Of a stretch of DNA of 64,000 nucleotides, positions 27,014-35,963 are shown piece by piece (within the stretch, counting starts at the first letter, position 1; each line of letters opens with the position of its first letter). The stretch is from Micromonospora zingiberis. Lineage in GTDB: Bacteria > Actinomycetota > Actinomycetes > Mycobacteriales > Micromonosporaceae. Both the position numbers and the translations under genes were made by a program. Location of the stretch: the NCBI RefSeq assembly GCF_004331455.1, contig NZ_SJJR01000014.1, positions 62,001 through 126,000 on the forward strand. The letters run 5' to 3'. The notes beneath the pieces were generated by a model. The model was given only the letters and a program-made list of their open reading frames with translations, was not told the DNA's origin and made no database searches.

Positions 27014-27798
27014 GATCCGCTCCAGTGCGGTGCCCGCTTCTCGGCGAACGCGGTCGCGCCCTCCCGAACGTCGTCGCTGGCCAGCAGTTCCTCGATCGCC
27101 CGATGCTGTTGGTCGTGCAACTCCGCGTCCCATGGGGAACCCGCCCCGGCGGCGCCGCGGACCAGTCGCCGGCTCACCCGTACGGCGAGGGGCGCGTTGG
27201 CCGAGATCTCGCCGGCGAGGCCGCGCGCCCCGGCGAGCACCTCTCCGGCGGGCAACACCCGGTTCGCCAGGCCCCAGCGCAGGGCGGTGGCGGCGTCCAT
27301 GGTGGCCCCGGTCAGGGCGAGTTCCATCGCCAGCTTCACCGGCAGATGGCGGGGCAGTTCGATCAGCCCGCCCGCCGCGGCGAACAGGCCGCGCCGTACC
27401 TCCGGCAGGCCGATGGTGGCCTCCTCGTTGAGAACGACCAGATCGCAGGCGAGCATCAGCTCCGTGCCACCGCCCCGGGCCAGGCCGTTCACTGCCGCGA
27501 TCGTCGGCTTCTCCCGGGGCCGGTCGACGAAGCCGGCGAAGCCCCACTCCGGATGCCCGGGGTGGTGCAGCGGCAGGCCGGCGCCGATCGCCTTGAGGTC
27601 GGCACCGGCGCAGAATGCCCGGCCCGCGCCGGTGAGCACGATGACATGGACCCGTGGATCGGCCTCGGCGGCGGTGACGGCGTCGCCGACCGCCCGGGAC
27701 AGCTCGGCGTTGACCGCGTTGAGTGCCTCGGGCCGGTTCAGCGTCACCACGGCGACGCCGTCCCGGATCTCCAGCAGCGCCGGCTCGGAAGAAACCAT
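27010..27798 (-). CDS. Enoyl-CoA hydratase/isomerase family protein
   Basis: This 262-residue crotonase-fold enzyme contains GAGRAFCAGADLKAIG and VNGLARGGGTELMLACDLVV, and a Glu in GLPEVRRGLFAAAGG at the usual catalytic position. ATG 27798 has AGGAG 5 nt upstream; a GTG six bases earlier is too close to that site. It starts the leftward kinase/dehydrogenase operon and lies just downstream of operator site 2. Confidence 0.91.
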   Translation of the reverse strand: MVSSEPALLEIRDGVAVVTLNRPEALNAVNAELSRAVGDAVTAAEADPRVHVIVLTGAGRAFCAGADLKAIGAGLPLHHPGHPEWGFAGFVDRPREKPTIAAVNGLARGGGTELMLACDLVVLNEEATIGLPEVRRGLFAAAGGLIELPRHLPVKLAMELALTGATMDAATALRWGLANRVLPAGEVLAGARGLAGEISANAPLAVRVSRRLVRGAAGAGSPWDAELHDQQHRAIEELLASDDVREGATAFAEKRAPHWSGS

Positions 27799-27812
27799 CT
27801 CCACTCCTGCTT

Positions 27813-27830
27813 ACTTATCGCTCGCTCAGT
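27813..27830. promoter_or_regulatory. TetR-type operator, site 2
   Basis: ACTTATCG-CT-CGCTCAGT: half sites match 6 of 8, spacer 2 nt. It ends 15 nt before the ATG at 27798, so a bound repressor would block this operon. It lies in the 75-bp gap behind the TetR gene. Confidence 0.7.
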
Positions 27831-27873
27831 CCGGCGGCAAGGCCGGACCGCTGGCCTCATGGCCGGGAAAGGG

Positions 27874-28500
27874 TCAGGCAGACCGCAGGCCGGCCATCCG
27901 GGACAGGATCGACAGATATCGTTTCACCAGGTCGTCCAGCGAGAGCTCGCCGTCCGGCCGGTACCAGGTCGCGACCGCCTGGATGGTGCCGAGCATCGCC
28001 CGCACGGTGTCCCGGGGGTACGCCAGGTCGAAGGAGCCCTCGGCGACGCCCTCCTCGACCGCGCGCAGCAGTCGAGCCTCGATCGCCGACCGCTTGGCGA
28101 TGTAGCCGCGCCGGTGCTCCGGCGTCAGCGATCGCAGTTCACCGTCGAGATAGGCGAGCTTGCCGCTGACCGCCATGTGTCGCACCAGGCACTCGACCAG
28201 GTCGTTGAAGCGCTGCACCGGACTGCCGCCGCCGATGTCGACCAGGTGGCAGACGGTGTCCAGCCGGCTGATCGAGGTGTCCAGCAGGGCGTAGAGCAGC
28301 GCCTCCTTGTTCTCGTGGTGGTAGTAGAGGGCCGGCACCGTGACGCCCACCCGGCTGGCGATGTCCCGCACCGTGGCGCCGTGGTAACCGTTCTCGTAGA
28401 ACGCCTCCAGCGCCGCCGTCAGCATCGGGGTGAGCGCGACCGGTCGCGACGCCCGCGCCCGCGGGTCGTCCTCCGGGGTACCGGCCGTCGACCGCCTCAT
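27874..28500 (-). CDS. TetR-family regulator of the acyl-CoA regulon
   Basis: This 208-residue repressor has helix-turn-helix VRDIASRVGVTVPALYYHHENKEALL (given here as the family-typical A-RVGVT-ALYYHH pattern) and an all-helical ligand domain of the acyl-CoA-responsive kind. The gene sits 13 nt after the acyl-CoA dehydrogenase gene, inside the operon, so it is likely autoregulated through site 3. It is the best candidate to bind the three ACTTAKCG operators; an acyl-CoA inducer is inference. Confidence 0.88.
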   Translation of the reverse strand: MRRSTAGTPEDDPRARASRPVALTPMLTAALEAFYENGYHGATVRDIASRVGVTVPALYYHHENKEALLYALLDTSISRLDTVCHLVDIGGGSPVQRFNDLVECLVRHMAVSGKLAYLDGELRSLTPEHRRGYIAKRSAIEARLLRAVEEGVAEGSFDLAYPRDTVRAMLGTIQAVATWYRPDGELSLDDLVKRYLSILSRMAGLRSA

Positions 28501-28513
28501 GCCGCCGACCGCC

Positions 28514-29752
28514 TCATGCTGAGAACTCTAGCGACAGGTCGACCAGGGGCCGTCGACGGATCTCGGCCCGGGCCACCGAGCGTAGGTGAACCTCGTCGGG
28601 GCCGTCGAAGATCCGCATGGCCCGGTGCCACCCCCACATCGCCGCCAGCGGCACGTCGTCGCTGACCCCGGCGCCGCCGTGCACCTGGATCGCCCGGTCG
28701 ATGACCTCGGTGGCGACCCGGGGCACGATCGCCTTGACCATCGCGACCTGCGGCGCCGCGGCCCGGTTGCCGGCCTCGTCGATGGTCCGCGCGGCGGCCT
28801 GGCAGAGCAGCCGGGCCTGGTCGATCGCGATCCGGGACTCGGCGATCTCCCGCTGGACCGTCTCGCGTTCCAGCAGCGGCTGACCGAACGCGATCCGGGC
28901 GCGGGCCCGGGCGATCAGCATGGCCAACGCCCGTTCGGCCGCCCCGAGCGCCCGCATACAGTGATGGATGCGGCCCGGGCCGAGGCGGGCCTGGGCCATC
29001 GTGAAGCCGTCGCCGGGCGCGCCGAGCAGGTTCGCCGCCGGCACCCGTACGTCGTGGAAGCTCACCTCGCAGTGACCGTGCTGGTCGTGGCGGCCGAAGA
29101 CCGGCACGTCCCGGTGCACGGTCACGCCCGGCGTGTCCCTGGGCACCAGCACGATCGAGTGCCGCCGGTGCGCCGGCGCGTCGGAATCCGTCCGGCCCAG
29201 TACGACGAGCAGGCCGCACCGAGGGTCGGCCAGCCCGCTGGTCCACCACTTGCGTCCGTTCACCAGGTACCCGTCCCCGTCGGGCCGAATGGTGGTGGCG
29301 ATGTTGGTGGCGTCGCTGGAGGCCACGTCCGGCTCGGTCATCGCGAACGCCGACCGGATCCGCCCGTCCAGCAACGGCTTCAGCCACCGCGCCCGCTGCT
29401 CGGCGGTGCCGAAGAGGTGCAGCAACTCCATGTTGCCGGTGTCGGGCGCCTGGCCGTTGATCGCCTCCGGGGCGAGTTCCAGGCTCCAGCCGGAGACCTC
29501 GGCGATGCTCGCGTAGTCCACCTGGCTGAGCCCGGACTCCGCCGGCAGGAAGAGGTTCCACAGCCCGCGCCGCCTCGCCGACCGTTTGAGCTCCTCGATC
29601 ACCGGCGGAACGCTGTGGTCGCCGGGCCCACCGGCAGCGCGGTGCCGGTGGTACGCCGCCTCGGCGGGTAGCACCTCCTCGCGCAGGAACGCGACCATCT
29701 CCGTGTGGAGTTGCTCGCCCTGCGGCGACAGCCGTAGGTCAGGCCCGGACAT
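28514..29752 (-). CDS. Acyl-CoA dehydrogenase (ACAD10/11-like)
   Basis: This 412-residue enzyme differs from the one at 24821: it has AFAMTEPDVASSDATNI, WWTSGLADPRC and AIQVHGGAGVSDDVPLA, and ends IFDGPDEVHLRSVA, all typical for the dehydrogenase half of ACAD10/11. Those enzymes work with an APH-fold kinase on 4-hydroxyacyl-CoA; here the kinase is a separate gene in the same regulon. It overlaps the crotonase gene at 29739 by 14 bp. Confidence 0.92.
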   Translation of the reverse strand: MSGPDLRLSPQGEQLHTEMVAFLREEVLPAEAAYHRHRAAGGPGDHSVPPVIEELKRSARRRGLWNLFLPAESGLSQVDYASIAEVSGWSLELAPEAINGQAPDTGNMELLHLFGTAEQRARWLKPLLDGRIRSAFAMTEPDVASSDATNIATTIRPDGDGYLVNGRKWWTSGLADPRCGLLVVLGRTDSDAPAHRRHSIVLVPRDTPGVTVHRDVPVFGRHDQHGHCEVSFHDVRVPAANLLGAPGDGFTMAQARLGPGRIHHCMRALGAAERALAMLIARARARIAFGQPLLERETVQREIAESRIAIDQARLLCQAAARTIDEAGNRAAAPQVAMVKAIVPRVATEVIDRAIQVHGGAGVSDDVPLAAMWGWHRAMRIFDGPDEVHLRSVARAEIRRRPLVDLSLEFSA

Positions 29753-30653
29753 GACGATCTCCCGTCGGGTCGGCGTCGGCGTCGGCGCCGGTCGGCAGTG
29801 ACGGCAGGTCCCGCGAGACGCGGTCGGGAAACCGGGGCTCGCGCTTGTCGAGGAACGCGGCGATGCCCTCGGCCGCGTCGCCGCTCATGCCGCGCAGGTT
29901 CAGCAGGTACGTCTCAGCCTTGTGTGCGGTGGCCGGGTGCTCGGCGGTGAGCATCCGCCACACCAGTTGCCGGGTCAGCGTGGCGGAGACCGGGGCGGCC
30001 CGCTCGGCGATCTCGGCGGCGAGGCCGAGCGCGACCGGCAGCACCTCGCCGGCCGGGTGGGTACTGCGTACCAGCCCGCCGGCGAGTGCCTCGGCGGCGC
30101 CGAAGACCCGGCCGGTGAGCAGCCACTCCAGCGCCCGCTGTGGTCCCACCGCGCGGGCCAGGAACCACGACGAGCACGACTCGGGCACCAGGCCCCGCCG
30201 GGTGAAGGGAAACCCCACCCGGGCGTCGTCGGCGAGGATCCGGATGTCGCAGGGCAGGGTCATGGTGATGCCGACGCCGACCGCGTGGCCGTTGACCGCG
30301 GCGATCACGGGTTTGCGCGCCGTGAAGATCCGCAGTACCACCCGGCCGCCGCCGTCACGTCGCATCGGCAACTCCTCGCCCGGCACCTCGAACCGGGTCC
30401 CGGCCGGGGCGTGCGGACTCGTCCGCCAGGCCCGGAAGGTGTCGGCGCCGTCGGTCAGGTCCATCCCGGCGCAGAACGCCCGGCCGGCACCGGTGATAAC
30501 CACCACGCGTACGCCGTCGTCGGCGTCGGCCGCGTCCAGGCACTCGATCAGGCCGGACTCCATCTGGTCGGTGAACGCGTTGAGCGCCTCCGGCCGGTCG
30601 AGCGTGACGACGGCGACGTGGTCGCGGACCTCGTAGCGGACATGGTCGCTCAT
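29739..30653 (-). CDS. Enoyl-CoA hydratase/isomerase family protein
   Basis: This 304-residue crotonase-fold protein contains GAGRAFCAGMDLTDGAD and VNGHAVGVGITMTLPCDIRI, with FTRRGLVPESCSSWFL after it. The length exceeds the common 260 because of a C-terminal extension rich in Asp/Ala. ATG 30653 overlaps the thiolase stop (ATGA), showing translational coupling. Confidence 0.9.
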   Translation of the reverse strand: MSDHVRYEVRDHVAVVTLDRPEALNAFTDQMESGLIECLDAADADDGVRVVVITGAGRAFCAGMDLTDGADTFRAWRTSPHAPAGTRFEVPGEELPMRRDGGGRVVLRIFTARKPVIAAVNGHAVGVGITMTLPCDIRILADDARVGFPFTRRGLVPESCSSWFLARAVGPQRALEWLLTGRVFGAAEALAGGLVRSTHPAGEVLPVALGLAAEIAERAAPVSATLTRQLVWRMLTAEHPATAHKAETYLLNLRGMSGDAAEGIAAFLDKREPRFPDRVSRDLPSLPTGADADADPTGDRHVRA

Positions 30654-31846
30654 CGGTCGATCCGTTCGATGATCGTGGCGTTGGCCATGCCGCCGCCCTC
30701 GCACATGGTCTGCAGACCGAACCGCCCGCCGGTGTCCTCCAGATGGTGCAGCAGGGTGGCCAGCAGCCGGGTGCCGGAGCCGCCGAGCGGGTGGCCGAGC
30801 GCGATCGCCCCGCCGCGCGGGTTGAGGCGGGCGGCGTCCACGTTGAACTCCCGCGCCCAGACCAGTGGGACCGGCGCGAACGCCTCGTTGACCTCGAACG
30901 CGTCGATGTCGTCGATGGAGAGCCCGGCCCGGCGCAGTACCCGTTCGGTGGCCGGAATGACACCGGTGAGCATGAGCAGCGGGTCGCTGCCGGTGACGGC
31001 GAAGCCCCGGAAGCGGGCCCGGGGTGTGAGCCCGAGCGTGCGGGCCCGTTCGGCACTCATGATCAGCGCGGCCGAGGCGCCGTCGGTCAACGGCGACGAG
31101 TTGCCCGGGGTGATCTGCCAGCCAAGTTCGGGATACCGGGCGGCGAGCGCCGCGGTGTGGAAGGCGGGCGGTAGGCCGGCCAGCTTCTGTGCGGTGGTGC
31201 CGGCCCGGATGGTTTCGTCGACGGTGTGGGCGCGTACCGCACCGGTGGCGTCGGTGACGTCGACCGGGACGATCTCACGGGAGAAGCCGCCGGTGGCCGT
31301 GGCCCGGGCGGCCCGTTCGTGCGAGGCGGCGGCGTACTCGTCGAGCTGGCTCCGGCTGAGCTTCCACCGCGCGGCGATCAGTTCGGCCGACACGCCCTGA
31401 CCGACCAGCCCGTCCGGGTAGCGGCCGGCCAGCGGGGCGAGCGGATCGCCACCGGCGTTGGCCGAGCCCATCGGCACCCGGCTCATGCTCTCCACCCCGC
31501 AGGCGATCGCGACGTCGTAGGCGCCGGCCAGCACCCCCTGAGCCGCGAAGTGGACCGCCTGCTGGCTGGAGCCGCATTGGCGGTCGACGGTGGTGGCCGG
31601 CACCTGCTCGGGCAGCCCGGCGGCGAGGGCGGCGGTGCGGGCGACGTTCATGGCTTGGTCGCCGCACTGGCTCACACAGCCGGCGATCACGTCGTCGACC
31701 TCGCTGCCGTCCAGCCCGTTGCGCTCCACCACCGCCCGGATCACTCCGGCGAGCAACTCCGCCGGATGCACCCCGGACAGGGCGCCGCCCGGCTTTCCCC
31801 GCCCGGACGCGGTCCGCACCACGTCCACCAGCACTGCGTCGACCAC
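30650..31846 (-). CDS. Acetyl-CoA acyltransferase (thiolase)
   Basis: This 398-residue thiolase has nucleophile Cys91 in VDRQCGSSQQA, His in NEAFAP and GHPLGGSG, and the second Cys in MCEGGGMANA. It cleaves 3-ketoacyl-CoA with CoA (or runs in reverse). GTG at 31846 has GGGAGG upstream. It is the first gene of the leftward operon under operator site 3, and closes the beta-oxidation cycle with the hydratases, dehydrogenases and SDR. Confidence 0.93.
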   Translation of the reverse strand: MVDAVLVDVVRTASGRGKPGGALSGVHPAELLAGVIRAVVERNGLDGSEVDDVIAGCVSQCGDQAMNVARTAALAAGLPEQVPATTVDRQCGSSQQAVHFAAQGVLAGAYDVAIACGVESMSRVPMGSANAGGDPLAPLAGRYPDGLVGQGVSAELIAARWKLSRSQLDEYAAASHERAARATATGGFSREIVPVDVTDATGAVRAHTVDETIRAGTTAQKLAGLPPAFHTAALAARYPELGWQITPGNSSPLTDGASAALIMSAERARTLGLTPRARFRGFAVTGSDPLLMLTGVIPATERVLRRAGLSIDDIDAFEVNEAFAPVPLVWAREFNVDAARLNPRGGAIALGHPLGGSGTRLLATLLHHLEDTGGRFGLQTMCEGGGMANATIIERIDR

Positions 31847-31944
31847 GCCGAACCTCCCGTCCCCGCCCCGTCCGAGCGGGGTGGCTCTCGAATTTCCATG
31901 GCGGATGCGGATAGTCGCCCACCGAACCGGACCGGCTGGTGCTT

Positions 31945-31962
31945 ACTTAGCGCTCGCTAAGC
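31945..31962. promoter_or_regulatory. TetR-type operator, site 3
   Basis: ACTTAGCG-CT-CGCTAAGC, the best of the three sites (7 of 8 half-site bases match). It lies 98 bp ahead of the thiolase start. Confidence 0.75.
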
Positions 31963-31995
31963 GAATGTAGGTCGGGGTCGACCAGAGGTCAAGGG

Positions 31996-32766
31996 TCAGA
32001 ACACGCGGTAACCGCCGTCGACCACCAGTTCCGTGCCGGTGGTGTACCGGGCGGCGTCGCTGGCCAGGTAGACGGCGGCGCCGACGAGGTCGTCGGGTCG
32101 GCCCCAGCGGCGCAACGGCACCCGGTTGATCACCCGCTCCGTGAAGGCGGTCGACTCCTGCATCTGCTGGCTCATGTCGGTGGCGATCCAGCCGGGCAGG
32201 ATGGTGTTGACCCGTACGCCGTGGCGGGCGAGTTCGACCGCGGCGCCGTTGGCGAGCGCGAGCAGCCCGGCCTTGGCCGCGCCGTAGGGCTGGTTGTGGC
32301 CGGCCCCCTCGACCGCGGCGAGGCTGGAGATCGCGATGATCGAACCGCCCCCGCCGCTCGCCACCATCACCCGGGCCGCCTCCCGGACCGTCCAGTAGGC
32401 GCCGTCCAGGTTCACCGCCATCACCCGGCGGTAGTCCGCGGTCGTCGAGTCGATCAGCCTGGCGGTGGTACCGCCGATGCCGGCGTTGACCACCACGATC
32501 TCCACTCCGCCGTGGTGGGCCACCGCCTCGTCCATGCCGGCGACGACGGCTGCCTCGTCGGCGACGTCCACGACCTGGCCGCTGGGCCGGCCGGATCGGC
32601 CGCCGAGTCGGCGTACGGCGGCGCGGACCCGGCCCTCGTCGCGCCCCCAGACGGCCACATCGGCCCCGAAGTCGGCGAGCGCACCCGCGATGGCCAGGCC
32701 GATGCCGGCGGTGCCGCCGGTCACCACCGCCCGGCGGCCGGTCAGGTCGAACAACTCGGTACCCAT
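31996..32766 (-). CDS. SDR-family oxidoreductase
   Basis: This 256-residue short-chain dehydrogenase has TGGTAGIG for NAD(P), VNAGIGG, catalytic Ser in AISSLA and YGAAKAG. The C-terminus WIATDMSQQM and VVDGGYRVF is typical of the classical group. GAAGGGA precedes the ATG. It is divergent from the enolase operon and shares its palindromic operator at 32810, so it probably oxidises a hydroxy acid or sugar acid of that pathway. It is near the acyl-CoA operon but has its own upstream control. Confidence 0.9.
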   Translation of the reverse strand: MGTELFDLTGRRAVVTGGTAGIGLAIAGALADFGADVAVWGRDEGRVRAAVRRLGGRSGRPSGQVVDVADEAAVVAGMDEAVAHHGGVEIVVVNAGIGGTTARLIDSTTADYRRVMAVNLDGAYWTVREAARVMVASGGGGSIIAISSLAAVEGAGHNQPYGAAKAGLLALANGAAVELARHGVRVNTILPGWIATDMSQQMQESTAFTERVINRVPLRRWGRPDDLVGAAVYLASDAARYTTGTELVVDGGYRVF

Positions 32767-32809
32767 CGACGTCCCTTCGCAGTGCCGGAGCCGACCCGGT
32801 CGGCGTCTA

Positions 32810-32848
32810 TTGACATGAGTGTCAACTTGCCCCTACGTTCGGGCAAGT
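32810..32848. promoter_or_regulatory. Palindromic operator TTGACATGAGTGTCAA plus second inverted repeat
   Basis: A 16-bp palindrome (32810-32825) with arms TTGACA/TGTCAA is followed immediately by ACTTGCCC-N8-GGGCAAGT (32825-32848). Both lie between the divergent SDR and enolase genes. The first recurs at 35791 (perfect) and 46944 (one half altered). Confidence 0.72.
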
Positions 32849-32888
32849 GACGCCGTTCACATTCCTGTAATACCGGAAGGGCGAACGC

Positions 32889-33989
32889 ATGAAGATCACC
32901 GATCTGCGGACCCGGGTCGTCGCGCCCCCCGAGTTCGTCTTCCAGTGGCGCGAGGACATCCCCCCGGTGCAGCTCACCATGACGGTCTTCGAGATCGAGA
33001 CGGACGAGGGCATCACCGGCGTCTCCACCTCGTGGCTGCCGGCGGCACCACACGAGATCGCCGAGTCGGCAAACCACTTCTTCAAGCCGCTGCTGCTCGG
33101 GGCCGACCCCTTCCAGCGCGAGAAGATCTGGCAGGAGTTGATGGCCTTCAGCCGCTACATGATCTCGCCGAAGGCGGCCAGCAACATCGACATCGCGCTC
33201 TGGGACATCGCCGGCAAGGCCGCCGGACGGCCGGTCTACGAACTGCTCGGGGCGTACCGGGACCGGGTGCCGGTCTACATCACCACCGAGACCCAGAAGC
33301 ACGCGCAGGACTACGCGGACATCGCGGTAAAGTGCAAGGAGCAGGGGCTGCACGGGGTGAAGCTGCACGCGGCGGCCACCCCGGACAAGGACATCGAGGC
33401 GTGCCGCGCCACCCGGGCCGCGGTCGGCGACGACTTCACCCTGATGCTCGACGCCACCAGCGCGTACGACTGGCACGACGCGGTACGGGTCGGCCGCGAG
33501 ATCGAGAAGCTCGGCTTCCACTGGTACGAGGACCCGATGCGCGACGACGACGTCGCCGGGTTCGTGCAGCTCTGCCAGGTGCTCGACGTGCCGGTGCTGA
33601 TGGGCGAGTCCACCGCGCGGGGACCGTGGACCTTCGCGCACTACCTCACCCAGGGCGCCTGCGACGGGCTGCGCGCGGTCGGCGACATCATCGGCGGCAT
33701 CACCGGCCTACGCAAGATCGGCGCGTTGGCCGAGCTGCACAACCGGCGGATGGAGCCGCACTCATACGGTTCGACGCTGGTCCAGGCCGCGCACCTGCAC
33801 TACATCCTCTCGGTGCGCAACTGCGAGTTCTTCGAGCTGCCCTACCCGCGTGGACCGCTGGACTTCGGCATGAAGGACGTCATCGAGGTCGGTGACGACG
33901 GGTACGTGCGCGCGCCCACCGCCCCCGGGCTGGGCTACGAGCTGGACTGGGACGTGATCGACGATGCCACCACCAGACAGTTCAGCTGA
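32889..33989 (+). CDS. Enolase-superfamily enzyme (mandelate racemase/MLE type), copy 1
   Basis: This 366-residue protein has capping domain plus barrel. Metal ligands: Asp in LMLDATSAYDW, Glu in WYEDPM, Glu in MGESTA. The catalytic motif is KLH (VKLHAAAT) where mandelate racemase has KxK, so the second Lys is replaced by His; a His base is available in EPHSYGST. It would abstract a proton next to a carboxylate, giving dehydration or epimerisation, possibly of a sugar acid. ATG with GGAAGGG 7 nt upstream. A paralogue lies at 41251, with the transporter between them. Confidence 0.9.
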   Translation: MKITDLRTRVVAPPEFVFQWREDIPPVQLTMTVFEIETDEGITGVSTSWLPAAPHEIAESANHFFKPLLLGADPFQREKIWQELMAFSRYMISPKAASNIDIALWDIAGKAAGRPVYELLGAYRDRVPVYITTETQKHAQDYADIAVKCKEQGLHGVKLHAAATPDKDIEACRATRAAVGDDFTLMLDATSAYDWHDAVRVGREIEKLGFHWYEDPMRDDDVAGFVQLCQVLDVPVLMGESTARGPWTFAHYLTQGACDGLRAVGDIIGGITGLRKIGALAELHNRRMEPHSYGSTLVQAAHLHYILSVRNCEFFELPYPRGPLDFGMKDVIEVGDDGYVRAPTAPGLGYELDWDVIDDATTRQFS

Positions 33990-34926
33990 GGCCGGGCACC
34001 CGCCGGGCGCGCCCCGGCGGGTGCTGGTCCTCGGTGCTGGCGCGATCGGCGGACTGCTCGGCGCCCGGCTCGCCGAGTCGCCCGCGCTCGACGTCCTGGT
34101 CGCCGCCCGCCGGTCGATCCCCGGGCTGACGTTCAGCCGGCGCGGGCCGACCGGTGACTCGCCGCCGGTCACGGTGCCGGTGACGCCTGTCGTCGACCCC
34201 GCGTCGCTGCCGCCGCTGGAATGGGTGGTGGTCGCGACCAAGACCTACGACACCGCCCGGCTCGGCGCCTGGCTGGGCACGCCGGCCACCGCCGGAGCCC
34301 GGATCCTGGTCGCGCAGAACGGGGTGGAGCACCGGGAGCGGATGGCGCCCTTCGCCGACCCCACCCGGGTCGTACCGGCGATCGTCACCTACGGCGCGGA
34401 GCGCCGCGGCCCCGGCCGGGTGGTGCAGACGCTGGACGGCCTGGTGCGGGTACCGGCCGACGACGCGGGCCGGGACTTCGCCCGCCTCGCCGCGCCGACC
34501 TCGCTGCGGGTGGAGGTGGTCGAGGACTTCGTCGCCGCGCTGTGGACCAAGCTCGCCTACAACGTGGTCGGCAACTCGCTGACCACCATCACCGACCTAC
34601 CCGTACGCGAGCTGGGGCGACGGCCGGAACTGCGCCGGATCGCCGCCGCGCTGGTCGCCGAGGTACGCGCGGTCGCGGCCACCCGGCACGCCACGCTGCC
34701 GCCGGAACTGGCCGAATCCATGCTCGACGAGTTCGCGGCGTTTCCCGCGACCGTACGTTCGTCGATGTGGCAGGATCTGCACGCCGGTCGGCGGTTCGAA
34801 CACGACGCCATCAGTGGTGCACTGGTGCGGGTTGCGCGGCTCAACAAGGTTGACGCACCCTTTTCACAGATGGCGACCGATCTACTGGAGACGCTGTCTC
34901 CGGTACGAGCCTCGCCCTCGCCCTGA
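33964..34926 (+). CDS. Ketopantoate reductase (PanE/ApbA)-family protein
   Basis: This 320-residue dehydrogenase has GAGAIGGLLGARL for NADPH, the KTYDT and AQNGVEH segments and the catalytic Lys in LWTKLAYNVVGNSL. It reduces a 2-oxo acid. It overlaps the enolase gene by 26 bp, so it is translated from the same message. Because it sits in a catabolic operon it may act on the keto acid made by the enolase-type enzyme rather than on ketopantoate. Confidence 0.88.
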   Translation: MPPPDSSAEAGHPPGAPRRVLVLGAGAIGGLLGARLAESPALDVLVAARRSIPGLTFSRRGPTGDSPPVTVPVTPVVDPASLPPLEWVVVATKTYDTARLGAWLGTPATAGARILVAQNGVEHRERMAPFADPTRVVPAIVTYGAERRGPGRVVQTLDGLVRVPADDAGRDFARLAAPTSLRVEVVEDFVAALWTKLAYNVVGNSLTTITDLPVRELGRRPELRRIAAALVAEVRAVAATRHATLPPELAESMLDEFAAFPATVRSSMWQDLHAGRRFEHDAISGALVRVARLNKVDAPFSQMATDLLETLSPVRASPSP

Positions 34927-34959
34927 TGCTCCCGACATCGGCTTCACCCAGGAGATCAC

Positions 34960-35598
34960 ATGCCCGGCCCGACCGAGGTCCAGCAGGCGCGTCGCGACAA
35001 CGGCCCGCTCACCGATCGTGGTGCCGCGCGCAAGCGGGAACTGTTGGACGCGGCGCGGCGGGTCTTCGAACGCAAGGGCTTCATCGAGACCCGGGTCCGC
35101 GACGTGGTGAAGGAGGCGCAGGTCTCCCACGGCACCTTCTACACCTACTTCGACACGAAGGAAGCCATCTTCTCGGCGGTGGCGCACGACGTGGTCGACT
35201 CGATGCTCGCCTCGATGGCCACGCCGATCCCGACCACCGGCTTCGACGAGCGTATCCGCGACCTGGTCCGCCGCTTCGTGCACGCGTACCGTCCACATGC
35301 GCAGATGATCGGGTTGATCGAGCAGGTGGGCACCTTCTCGCCGGAGATGCGCGAGCTGCGCCTGGACATCCGGGACACCTTCGTGCGCCGTACCCGGCGC
35401 GGCATCACCCGGATGGCGTCCAGCGGCATGCTGGCCGATCCCGACATCGACGTCGAGTACACCGCCGAGGTGCTCGGCGCGATGCTGGAATACAGCTGCT
35501 ACCTCTGGTTCTGTCTGGACAAGAACTTCGACGAGGACCGGTTGGTGGAGGCGCTGTCCACGGTCTGGCGCAAGACTCTGCGGTCGAGCCAGCGCTGA
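34960..35598 (+). CDS. TetR-family regulator of the enolase/transporter regulon
   Basis: This 212-residue repressor has an N-terminal helix-turn-helix (VVKEAQVSHGTFYTYFDTKE) followed by a helical ligand domain. AGGAG stands 5 nt before the ATG. It is the third gene behind operator 32810, so it probably represses itself, the divergent SDR and, through 35791, the transporter operon. Its sites TTGACATGNNTGTCAA are inferred from position only. Confidence 0.9.
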   Translation: MPGPTEVQQARRDNGPLTDRGAARKRELLDAARRVFERKGFIETRVRDVVKEAQVSHGTFYTYFDTKEAIFSAVAHDVVDSMLASMATPIPTTGFDERIRDLVRRFVHAYRPHAQMIGLIEQVGTFSPEMRELRLDIRDTFVRRTRRGITRMASSGMLADPDIDVEYTAEVLGAMLEYSCYLWFCLDKNFDEDRLVEALSTVWRKTLRSSQR

Positions 35599-35604
35599 TC
35601 CCGG

Positions 35605-35640
35605 GCCCGCTCGCGGGTCACCGTGACCCGCTTCGCGGGC
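35605..35640 (+). terminator. Stem-loop after the TetR gene
   Basis: GCCCGC and GCGGGC form the base, GCGGGTCAC and GTGACCCGC the upper stem with a single-base turn, 15 pairs in all with small internal loops. It begins 7 nt after the stop and separates the regulator from the transporter operon. Confidence 0.65.
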
Positions 35641-35790
35641 AGTCGCGTCCGGCTGCTCGTCAGCGGCCCCACACCCTACTGATCCGTGGCCGGCGGCGAT
35701 CCGTCCGCGCCCTCTCCTGCCCGCGCATCCTTCGCTGGCCTGGGGACTTGACAACCGACCCCTTGACAGCCTCGGTGGCTCTGGTCACAC

Positions 35791-35806
35791 TTGACATGCA
35801 TGTCAA
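35791..35806. promoter_or_regulatory. Perfect palindromic operator ahead of the Opp-type operon
   Basis: TTGACATGCATGTCAA is a perfect 16-bp palindrome 157 bp upstream of the solute-binding-protein start. Two more TTGACA hexamers lie at about 35747 and 35763, possible -35 boxes. The same arms occur at 32810 and 46944. Confidence 0.75.
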
Positions 35807-35963
35807 CAACTGACGTCGGCAATGTTTCGGGGAGCCGCCCTCACGGCTTCCGCTTCACGATTCACCCCGGGCCGCGCCGCTGATTCCGTACCGCGCCGGC
35901 CATTTCAGACGCTGCTTTCACCGCGTAGGCCTGACCTCGCGCACACCTCCTAGGGAGTAGTGG

